DNA of 48,024 nucleotides, from contig CACHRP010000008.1 in the NCBI GenBank assembly GCA_902582315.1, positions 1 through 48,024 of the forward strand, in the 5' to 3' direction. The DNA is from an uncultured Pelagibacteraceae bacterium (GTDB taxonomy: Bacteria; Pseudomonadota; Alphaproteobacteria; Pelagibacterales; Pelagibacteraceae). The first letter of the stretch is position 1; every line of letters starts with the position of its first letter. A program made the translations under genes and the position numbers. This document shows positions 34,634 to 41,723 of this stretch, in pieces. The notes under the pieces were generated by a model, which was not told the origin of the DNA, did not search any database, and saw nothing but the letters and a program-made list of their open reading frames with translations.

Positions 34634-35311
34634 TTAATGTAATTCAATATAATTTAATCTTAAAAATTTGTTAATAATTTGATGCTCTAAGCTTAAATTA
34701 TGAAAATTTCCCACATTTCCCGCTTTTTCCCAATAATGAGATCTTTTTGTCATATCCTCTGATAAATCAAAACCGTACAAATGAGGTTTAATTCCTGATG
34801 CAATACATAATAGTATGGTATAAAACCCTATAGAAAAATTTTTCCTTTTTAATAAGATATTTATTAATTCGAAAAAAATATCTAAATTTTTTATAAAGCT
34901 GAAGCAAATTAAAAATTGAATATATCTTTTTTCTAAAAAGTAATAATAATTATTATTTTTCATATTTTTATTCTTTATTTCATTTTTAATTTTGTTGGGA
35001 CTAATAGTGATTATTTTAATATTATTTAAAGATAGAACAAAATTGTAATCATTGTCACTTTTTTCCCACCCTAACCCAGGCTTAATTTTATTACATTCAA
35101 ATGTTCCATTATTGATAACTCTAATAGTTGTTTTTTTTCCAACATATTCTTCAAAGCCTTTAGTTTTGGCATTATTAAACCTTATAACGTCATCACATAT
35201 ATCGATTTTAAGTCCATTTTTTTTTTTTAAAATTGATGAACTATTTCCAATAATTGCTGTATTTTGACTCACTAATATATCTGGAATTAAAAATTTAATT
35301 TTTTTTTTCAT
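34634..35311 (-). CDS. GT29-type sialyltransferase with all four sialylmotifs
   Basis: The 225-aa protein matches the GT29 sialyltransferases best known from animals. Sialylmotif L spans about 18-63, with AIIGNSSSI, DDVIRFNNA, GFEEYVG and KKTT in order. Motif S is at 159-182 (FSIGFYTILL followed by HLYGFDL). Motif III is HYWE (192-195) and motif VS is HNLSLE (204-209), which fits HxxxxE. No signal anchor is seen, so the enzyme should be cytoplasmic. It would transfer a sialic-acid-like sugar from its CMP donor to a glycan. The gene overlaps neuA by 17 bp, which supplies the matching donor enzyme. The linkage and the exact nonulosonic acid are unknown. Confidence 0.88.
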   Translation of the reverse strand: MKKKIKFLIPDILVSQNTAIIGNSSSILKKKNGLKIDICDDVIRFNNAKTKGFEEYVGKKTTIRVINNGTFECNKIKPGLGWEKSDNDYNFVLSLNNIKIITISPNKIKNEIKNKNMKNNNYYYFLEKRYIQFLICFSFIKNLDIFFELINILLKRKNFSIGFYTILLCIASGIKPHLYGFDLSEDMTKRSHYWEKAGNVGNFHNLSLEHQIINKFLRLNYIELH

Positions 35312-35999
35312 TAATTCTATATTTTAAAATAAATCTAGCGTATTCGAAATCTTTACTATTATTTATATCGACGAAGTATGGTGATGTATAATTAATACCA
35401 CAAGTCTTTTTGACAAAGAAGGTTTTATTTTTTAACAAACTGTTTTTTTGTGTTATATAAAATGCTCCAGATGGTTTGTAACTTTTTTCCAACATTTTAG
35501 AATTTGTTTTATTGTTAGATAAGTTTTTGAATAATGGTGTAACTAATTTTGAGTTTGAATTATATCTTAAAGCTATTTCTATTGGATCTTCGTATTCAAT
35601 TATACTTACACATGATTTAAACTTTAAAACCTTTTTATAACCATACTTTATATCTTTCAATAATGTGAATGGAACTGTTGGTAAAAAATATGAAACAATA
35701 TCATAACTACTATTTTTTTTTGCAAGATCGTAAATTGTATTAAAAACAGGAGATTTTGAAGTTGAAAATTTTGCTGATCTGTAATGATATTCAATTTTTT
35801 TATCGTTTTTTAAATTTAAGTTTAAATTTTTTTTATCTGTAGTGATGATAATTTTATCTATTACTTTAATTTTTAAAAGTTTTTCAATGGTAAAACTTAA
35901 CAAAGGTCGACCACCGAAATTTAAAAAATTCTTATTTTTGAGTCTTTTTGAATTTTGCCTTGCAGGAACTATTGCCAAAATTTTTTTTTTATTAATCAT
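35295..35999 (-). CDS. neuA: CMP-nonulosonate cytidylyltransferase (NeuA-like)
   Basis: The 234-aa enzyme activates a nonulosonic acid with CTP to give the CMP-sugar. The CTP-binding loop VPARQNSKRLKNKN (11-24) is the family's signature, and FGGRPLLSFTIEKLL follows. DIVSYFLPTVPF and SGAFYITQK occupy the positions of the conserved LxPTxP and GAxY motifs. It is close to KdsB/NeuA/PseF-type transferases, and the exact sugar cannot be separated from motifs alone. Its ATG overlaps the neuB stop (4 bp) and its stop is inside the GT29 gene, so the synthase, activating enzyme and transferase are translationally coupled. Confidence 0.87.
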   Translation of the reverse strand: MINKKKILAIVPARQNSKRLKNKNFLNFGGRPLLSFTIEKLLKIKVIDKIIITTDKKNLNLNLKNDKKIEYHYRSAKFSTSKSPVFNTIYDLAKKNSSYDIVSYFLPTVPFTLLKDIKYGYKKVLKFKSCVSIIEYEDPIEIALRYNSNSKLVTPLFKNLSNNKTNSKMLEKSYKPSGAFYITQKNSLLKNKTFFVKKTCGINYTSPYFVDINNSKDFEYARFILKYRINEKKN

Positions 36000-37033
36000 A
36001 AGTAAGTTAATTTTAATGTCTCATACTTTTTAATTTTTTTTTTGGCTTTTTGATTAACAACTTTATGAAAGAAAATTGGCGGAATACCCTCCTTTTCCAT
36101 ATTTCTTATAAATATCAAATTTTTTCTTGAGAACTTTTCACCTTTTTTTATTTCTTTGGATGCAACAATAGTTTTTTTTTGAAAAATTCTGTACTGCTTA
36201 TCTGATTTTGTATATTTAAAGCCATCATCATTAAATAGAACTTGTTCAGCGAATCTTATATTTTTTGTGTACTCTTTAAACTCTTTTGGTTCTAGGGACG
36301 AAAAATAATCGAATTCTTTATCTGATCTTCGTAAAGTTATATGTTTTTCAAATATTGATATACCCTTTCCAATTGCCGCTAAATCAATAAATGAACTTGA
36401 AAAATTTTCACCTGATGTATGATTTGCATATCCGACATTGCAATTAAATTTTTTTTTTATATCATCAATTTTATTAATCCGTTCATTTTTTGGTGAAGTA
36501 GGAAAATTTTGCACACCATGCATTAAGATTATTTTTATTTTCTTATTTTTCTTATATAAATATTTTAAAGCAAGACCAATTTCATTTAAATTTGAGCTTC
36601 CTGTACCAAGTGTCAATGGAAGGTTAGTTTTTGAAACCTCATTTAACATGTCTATATTTAATAAATCTGATGAATTAAATTTAATTAATTCAACTTTTTT
36701 TTTAATAGCATATTTTAAAGATTTTAAATCATATGCAAAAATTGATCTTATAATTTTTTTTTTCTTTGCATGGGCCAAAAGTTTATCCCATTGATTTATC
36801 GTGAAATTTACACTGTGGAGCTCTTTATTTTCATCTGTGCCAGGTATACAACAAGTATCTGGATCAAATATCTCAAATTGTACCGCGTTTGCATTTGCTT
36901 TTATAGCAGCATCAATAATTTTTTTGGCCTTAATGAAACTACCACCATGGGCGCATGCCATTTCAGCAATAATAAAAGCTTTATTATTATTTATTTTAAA
37001 ATTTCCAATTTTAAAATTTTTTATAAACTTCAT
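35996..37033 (-). CDS. neuB: NeuB-family nonulosonate synthase (divergent, with SAF domain)
   Basis: The 345-aa protein condenses phosphoenolpyruvate with a hexosamine-type aldose to form a nine-carbon acid. Metal-binding histidines are kept in GYANHTSG (H205) and EKHITL (H231), and the SSLEPKEF end of the barrel is present. The C-terminal 60 residues (about 285-345) form the SAF/antifreeze-like domain found in full-length NeuB. The N-terminal motif is altered: IAEMACAHGG (22-31) instead of the usual IAEIGxNHxG. The TGMA-type loop is TGSSNLNEI, so this is a divergent member. It overlaps both the DHDPS-like gene and neuA by 4 bp. Confidence 0.85.
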   Translation of the reverse strand: MKFIKNFKIGNFKINNNKAFIIAEMACAHGGSFIKAKKIIDAAIKANANAVQFEIFDPDTCCIPGTDENKELHSVNFTINQWDKLLAHAKKKKIIRSIFAYDLKSLKYAIKKKVELIKFNSSDLLNIDMLNEVSKTNLPLTLGTGSSNLNEIGLALKYLYKKNKKIKIILMHGVQNFPTSPKNERINKIDDIKKKFNCNVGYANHTSGENFSSSFIDLAAIGKGISIFEKHITLRRSDKEFDYFSSLEPKEFKEYTKNIRFAEQVLFNDDGFKYTKSDKQYRIFQKKTIVASKEIKKGEKFSRKNLIFIRNMEKEGIPPIFFHKVVNQKAKKKIKKYETLKLTYL

Positions 37034-37953
37034 TTATAAGATTTTAATTTTTTACTTTTTTTTTCAAATTTTTTAAATACTTTGTTCGATGCATGCACTA
37101 ATGGCTTTCTCTCATATTTAGGCATAATTTTAAGAATGCTTAAAACTGTCCTCATTGTTAGATGCCACCCTAAATATTTATTATCTTCAAAAAAAGGTTC
37201 GAATTTAAAAGCTAATTCCTTTGCTTTTTTTTGATTTTTTTTATTAAAAAGATAATCAAAAAAATCTTCCTCTATTTTTGGGTTAAAGCTACCAACTGAA
37301 GTTAAGTACGATTTAAGACCATACTTACATAATTTAAGATACGACCTCATTGAGCTTCCAGCTGTAATAATGTTCATTTTTTTTTTATATTTTTTTATTA
37401 GCTTGATTCTAAGTTTGTTGTCATTAAACTCTTCTTTAATTCCTCCAAATGATTTCATTTTTATCAAAGATTCAAAAACATTTTTTGGAATAGATATAAA
37501 TTTTTTTTTATTTGGGTTTTCATTTCTTAATTGAAATGCATGAATAAGAAATATAATTTTATTTTTACATATTCTGTCAATTTCTTTAAAAAAATTAATT
37601 ATTTGTTTATCATTATAGTATCTCTCAGAAAAATAAATCATTATAGCTTTAGCTTTAAATTTAATACTTTCATTAATAAATTTTTTTGTTTTTTTTAAGT
37701 CGCCATAAATATGGTTTGATGTTATGCTAATTCTTTTACTTTTAGAACATTCTTCGGCTACTAATTTATTTAAATTACTTAATTCTACATCAGATAACAA
37801 GTTGATCCTACTTGTTCCTGCTGTAATCATTAGATTTTTTGCACCTCTTTTTAAAAGATAAGAAATATATTTTTTAGTTTTTATTAAATCTAGATCTTGG
37901 TTCTTTTTAAATACAGGACATATCGGATAAACCGGACCAACTATATTTATCAT
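37030..37953 (-). CDS. DHDPS / N-acetylneuraminate lyase family protein without the usual catalytic tyrosine
   Basis: The 307-aa class I aldolase-fold protein keeps the Schiff-base lysine in FGGIKEEF (K173). The pyruvate carboxylate loop is TAGTSRI (about 44-50), which replaces the family's GTTGE. Where DapA and NanA have Y-N-x-P on the strand before the lysine, this protein reads FLIHAF, so the catalytic tyrosine appears lost. It probably still binds pyruvate or a keto acid but may do a different reaction. The start is the ATG at 37953; a TTG one codon earlier is in frame. It overlaps neuB by 4 bp and follows the aminotransferase by 8 bp. Confidence 0.78.
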   Translation of the reverse strand: MINIVGPVYPICPVFKKNQDLDLIKTKKYISYLLKRGAKNLMITAGTSRINLLSDVELSNLNKLVAEECSKSKRISITSNHIYGDLKKTKKFINESIKFKAKAIMIYFSERYYNDKQIINFFKEIDRICKNKIIFLIHAFQLRNENPNKKKFISIPKNVFESLIKMKSFGGIKEEFNDNKLRIKLIKKYKKKMNIITAGSSMRSYLKLCKYGLKSYLTSVGSFNPKIEEDFFDYLFNKKNQKKAKELAFKFEPFFEDNKYLGWHLTMRTVLSILKIMPKYERKPLVHASNKVFKKFEKKSKKLKSYK

Positions 37954-37961
37954 CAAAATAA

Positions 37962-38939
37962 TTATTTTTTAAATTGGTATATAGAAGTGAGGTTGTTTTT
38001 TTTTGAACCATGGAATTCTAAATAATATTCTCTCATTTGCTCAATTATATTTAAACCTACATTTTCACTCCATTTTTCTAAAAGCTTACTAGTGATTAAA
38101 CTAAATTTTCCGTTTCCTATATCAATATTATTTAATCTACAAATTGGGAGTATACAAAATGGTGTTCCTGTTGCAAAAGCCTCATCCGCATCATACATAT
38201 CGTATGGCTCAATATTTTTTTCCACGCATTCATAACCTAATTCGTCTGCTAAATCGAAAATATAGTTTCTTGAAATTCCAACTAGACAATCTTTCCCATG
38301 AGGTGTGTAAATTTTATTTTTTTTGACGATAAAAATATTGCAACCACTTCCTTCAGCAATATAGCCATCTTTGTCAGTTAAAATTGCCCAATTATTTTTA
38401 CCTTTGTAGTCTGAGGCCTCTATATTTGCCATTTGGTAAAATACTCGGCTTCTGTTTTTAATTTTTGGATCTAAATAATAATAGGGGATTGCCTTTTGGT
38501 TTGTAATAACACCATTAATTCCCTCCTCAAATAATTTCCACATCGAAGAGATTGTCCATTTCAATGGGAAATCAGAAACAACTAAAGTTGGCTCCATTTT
38601 ATTGTCAAACACCTCAGAATAAGGACCTAAAGGTCCTCTACTTACATTAATCATTAATCTATGTTCATCGTTTTTGTTGAAAAAACTCTGATTTTTTTTT
38701 ACTGTTTCCTCACAAATTTTGGTCAAATCATCAATTGATAAATTTAGAGGAATTCTATAAATTTTAGTGCCCCTCAATAATCTCTGCAAATGCTCTTTTA
38801 ATTTAAACTGCTCATGCTTAAAAGATCTGGTCATTTCAAATACCATATCACCAAACATCAGAGCTGAGTCGTAAATAGATATTTTTGCGTCTTTTTCGCT
38901 AACAAATTTACCGTTTATATATACAAGTCTAGACTTCAT
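37962..38939 (-). CDS. Class IV PLP aminotransferase (IlvE/D-amino-acid aminotransferase-like)
   Basis: The 325-aa protein belongs to the fold-type IV aminotransferases: the N-terminal YINGKFV, SIYDSALMFGDMVFE (21-35), the PLP lysine in DPKIKNRSR (K161), and AEGSGCNIF (195-203) with the glutamate that touches the PLP nitrogen. RGPLG and FATGTPFCILP also fit. The start is uncertain: I use the ATG at 38939 because a promoter-like pair lies just upstream, while in-frame codons at 38960 (ATG) and 38990 (TTG) would lengthen it. It is first in the neuB-neuA-GT29 operon. It may make a keto or amino acid used there, or be a general branched-chain enzyme parked beside it. Confidence 0.82.
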   Translation of the reverse strand: MKSRLVYINGKFVSEKDAKISIYDSALMFGDMVFEMTRSFKHEQFKLKEHLQRLLRGTKIYRIPLNLSIDDLTKICEETVKKNQSFFNKNDEHRLMINVSRGPLGPYSEVFDNKMEPTLVVSDFPLKWTISSMWKLFEEGINGVITNQKAIPYYYLDPKIKNRSRVFYQMANIEASDYKGKNNWAILTDKDGYIAEGSGCNIFIVKKNKIYTPHGKDCLVGISRNYIFDLADELGYECVEKNIEPYDMYDADEAFATGTPFCILPICRLNNIDIGNGKFSLITSKLLEKWSENVGLNIIEQMREYYLEFHGSKKNNLTSIYQFKK

Positions 38940-38962
38940 TATTATTTGTGTATTTTGCATAA

Positions 38963-38990
38963 TATATATATTGTAAATCTTATAGTTCAA
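38963..38990 (-). promoter_or_regulatory. Candidate promoter for the sialyltransferase operon
   Basis: On the minus strand TTGAAC (38990-38985) and TATATA (38968-38963) are 16 bp apart. The predicted start of transcription is near 38957, giving a leader of about 18 nt before the ATG at 38939. The divergent PhyH gene begins at 39019, so this gap must also hold that gene's promoter. Confidence 0.35.
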
Positions 38991-39018
38991 AGTAATATTT
39001 TCAGACTAAATACAAAAA

Positions 39019-39783
39019 ATGCAAGTAAAACAAACTATAAATACATACAAAAAGAAATATAACGAACTTGGTTTTGTTAAAATACCTGGCCTTGTATCAA
39101 AAAATGAAATTGAGAATATTAAGAAGGATATTAAAGTTATTTCAGCATATCTTTTGAAAAAAAACTATAAACATTTGCATTTAACAAAAGATAATAGGGT
39201 AAATACTATTCACAATCTAAACAAATTAAAAATAAATTTCTATTTAAAATCATTTTCAAAAAAAAAAAAAATTCTCTCAGTTATCAACAAGATTTTAAAC
39301 ACAAAAAAATCTTCTTTAAGAAACCTAGAGTTTTTTTTAAAGCCTAAGAAGACTGGTGCTAGTGCGCCTTTCCATCAAGATAATTACTACTGGAATGTAA
39401 AAAATTCTGAGGCCTTAAACGTTTGGATTGCATGCAGCCAATCTAACAAAAATAATGGAGGACTATGCTACTACGCTAAATCACATAGAAATGGTATTTT
39501 ATCCCACGAGATCTCGTATGCGAAAGGCACATCACAAAAAATAAAAGACAAAATTTTAAAAAAATTAAAGTATAAAAAAATTTTCCCATCATTAAAACCA
39601 GGAGATTGTCTGATTCACCACCCTCAAATTATTCATGGGAGTGGGAGAAATAAATCTAATAAAGATAGAACTGGTGTTGTAATGAGTTTTAAGAAAAAAA
39701 GTGCTAAATACGATCATAAAAAAATTAAATTATATAAAAAAAAAATGAATATTAATTTTAAAATTTTAAAAAAAACTAATTAA
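39019..39783 (+). CDS. Phytanoyl-CoA dioxygenase (PhyH) family oxygenase
   Basis: The 254-aa 2OG-Fe(II) enzyme opens with an ELGFVKIPGLVSKNEI segment (16-31), typical of PhyH. The facial triad is PFHQDNYYW (H119, D121) and IIHGSGRN (H206), with 2-oxoglutarate bound by DRTGVVMSF (R217). LKPGDCLIHHP precedes the second histidine. These enzymes hydroxylate small molecules, including antibiotics and lipids; here a glycan building block is likely. It is a single plus-strand gene between two minus operons, and its last 8 bp overlap the convergent neuB-like gene. Confidence 0.87.
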   Translation: MQVKQTINTYKKKYNELGFVKIPGLVSKNEIENIKKDIKVISAYLLKKNYKHLHLTKDNRVNTIHNLNKLKINFYLKSFSKKKKILSVINKILNTKKSSLRNLEFFLKPKKTGASAPFHQDNYYWNVKNSEALNVWIACSQSNKNNGGLCYYAKSHRNGILSHEISYAKGTSQKIKDKILKKLKYKKIFPSLKPGDCLIHHPQIIHGSGRNKSNKDRTGVVMSFKKKSAKYDHKKIKLYKKKMNINFKILKKTN

Positions 39784-40633
39784 ACATTCTTAATTTTTTC
39801 ATTACTTCTTTTTCGCTTTGAAAAACAATTTTCCTTGGTTCACCTAAAGCTGTTTCTATAATTCTTATATCCCTTATGACTCTTGCAAATCCCATTGGCT
39901 CAATAGAGGCTAGTTGGTCAGTTCCCCACATAGCTTTATCAAGAGTAATGTGTCTTTCAATTATTTTCGCTCCTAATACAGCTGCAGCAACTGTTGAGGA
40001 AAGTCCTTTTTCATGACCAGAGTAGCCAATGATAGACTTTGGAAAGATTTTTTTTAATTTTGGAATTAATTTTAGATTTAGTTCCTCGTACTTTGCTGGA
40101 TAACTACTGTTGCAGTGTAATATTCCTAAGTTTTTATGCCCTAAAATCCTAACTGCTTTTTTTATTTGTTTAAAGGTGCTCATGCCAGTTGATATAATAA
40201 CCGGTTTTTTTGTTTTTTTTATTTTTTTTAATAAGTCAATATGAGTCAAAGATGCTGATGCAACTTTATAATATGGTATATTTAATTCCTCCATAAAATC
40301 GACTGACTTTAAATCCCAACAAGACGCAAACCAATCTATTTTAAGCTTTTTACAAAATTTGATAATTTTTTTGTAGTCATTTTTATTAAGTTCCATTTTT
40401 TCTTTATATTCTATGTAAGTCATCTCTCCCCACGGCGTAGATCTTTTAATGTTCCACATTTTTTTTGGGACACATTCTCTAGGATATCTTTTTTGGAATT
40501 TAACACTATTGCAGCCTGCTTTTTTTGCTTCCTCTATTAATTTAAGCGCGTTATTAATATCACCATTATGATTTATGCCTATTTCAGCAATAAAATAAAC
40601 TTTTGGGTTATTAATAAAGAATTTTTTTTTCAT
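39776..40633 (-). CDS. Second NeuB-family synthase, catalytic domain only
   Basis: The 285-aa protein has the canonical N-terminal motif IAEIGINHNG (15-24), VKFQKR, a STPWGEMTYIEYK insert (65-77) and FASCWD. ISTGMSTFKQI, LHCNSSYPA, GYSGHEKG (H207) and ERHITL (H228) follow, so the TIM-barrel active site seems complete. It ends just after the SIEP motif region and lacks the C-terminal SAF domain (about 60 residues) that lends a substrate arginine to the partner subunit in NeuB. Either it works without one, or it uses a different sugar. It is last in a minus operon with a glycosyltransferase 31 bp upstream. Confidence 0.87.
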   Translation of the reverse strand: MKKKFFINNPKVYFIAEIGINHNGDINNALKLIEEAKKAGCNSVKFQKRYPRECVPKKMWNIKRSTPWGEMTYIEYKEKMELNKNDYKKIIKFCKKLKIDWFASCWDLKSVDFMEELNIPYYKVASASLTHIDLLKKIKKTKKPVIISTGMSTFKQIKKAVRILGHKNLGILHCNSSYPAKYEELNLKLIPKLKKIFPKSIIGYSGHEKGLSSTVAAAVLGAKIIERHITLDKAMWGTDQLASIEPMGFARVIRDIRIIETALGEPRKIVFQSEKEVMKKLRMFN

Positions 40634-40664
40634 TAAAATTTTATAGATACTATATCCGATTATA

Positions 40665-41714
40665 TTAAATGTAAAAATATTTTAAGATCTTTTTTATTTT
40701 ATTTTTTTCTATTTTGTTTAGATAATTATAACCATAAATAGTTATTTCTGAAAAACTTTTACTAGCTAAATTAATTCGATTTTTATTATTCAAATTTTTA
40801 AATGAAAAAATTTTTATAATAAATTTTAATATTTTCTTGAGATCTAAATATAGAATTATTAAAACACGTTTCAAATAATATTTTATAAACATAATTTTGA
40901 GATTCTTACCGATTATCTTTATTAAAATTTTATACATTTCAACATGATATTTTAAACTCTTAAAATATAAAATAGTTCTTAATTTATTTGCTTTTGCTAG
41001 TGCCCCACCTGCTGAAATTTTATCGTTTTCGTCATAAAATTTGGTATTGGCTTGTCTAAAACTTATAGTTTTATTTTGAAAAAATTTCACATCACCTTGC
41101 GCAACAGTAAATATATTTATAAGATCTACAAAACTCACCATATCGATTTTTTTATCAGTTGATTTTAAGACATATTTTAAAATTAAGTATAAATTTTTTG
41201 TTCTGTGGACACCTTCCCAACATGAGGGTTGAGAATTTAAATGAAAACTAGATTTATATAATTCTCCAAAACTGTCGTGGCATTGTTTTTTTGCAATTAC
41301 AATATTATTTTCTTTTGTTAAATCAAAATTAATAATCTTACCAGTGGTAAAAGTAAATCTGGGATTTTTTTCCATGAAATTTACAAGAAATTTATAATTT
41401 TCAAAATTCATAATTTCATCATTTTCCATGAGTACAGTATATTTTGTATGAACTAAATTTGTGCTTTTATAAAGTTTAACAAGAAAATAGAAAGGGTTTT
41501 TATCATAAGGAAATTTTTTAAAAATTAAATTATGTTTTTTTTTTAATGGAAGAAAATATTTCTCTTGATTTTTTTTACTGCCATCAGCAATAATAATATT
41601 TATTTTAAACTTTAATTTACTTAAATATCTGACTATTCTTAGTGAAAATTTTTTTCTCTCAAGTATTGGGAGAATAAATGTTATTTTTTCAAATAAATTT
41701 TTTTGTTTTCTCAT
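40665..41714 (-). CDS. TIGR00180-type glycosyltransferase
   Basis: The 349-aa protein begins with a basic patch, then ITFILPILERKKFSLRIVRYL (cut short here: the ERK...R-x-x-Y core is the signature) and INIIIADGSKKNQ, as in TIGR00180 glycosyltransferases. The metal-site equivalent is VLMENDEIMN. A basic and hydrophobic stretch in the last third (about 255-300) may sit at the membrane. The family is frequent in polysaccharide and glycoprotein clusters. It is transcribed between the ABC exporter (9 bp) and the SAF-less neuB (31 bp), so it may transfer a nonulosonate-linked residue. Confidence 0.72.
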   Translation of the reverse strand: MRKQKNLFEKITFILPILERKKFSLRIVRYLSKLKFKINIIIADGSKKNQEKYFLPLKKKHNLIFKKFPYDKNPFYFLVKLYKSTNLVHTKYTVLMENDEIMNFENYKFLVNFMEKNPRFTFTTGKIINFDLTKENNIVIAKKQCHDSFGELYKSSFHLNSQPSCWEGVHRTKNLYLILKYVLKSTDKKIDMVSFVDLINIFTVAQGDVKFFQNKTISFRQANTKFYDENDKISAGGALAKANKLRTILYFKSLKYHVEMYKILIKIIGKNLKIMFIKYYLKRVLIILYLDLKKILKFIIKIFSFKNLNNKNRINLASKSFSEITIYGYNYLNKIEKNKIKKILKYFYI

Positions 41715-41723
41715 TTAAAATAT

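Noticed and set aside
36438..37076. Several plus-strand open frames opposite neuB
   Set aside because: They mirror the strongly conserved NeuB frame on the other strand, have hydrophobic or low-complexity products and no family features.
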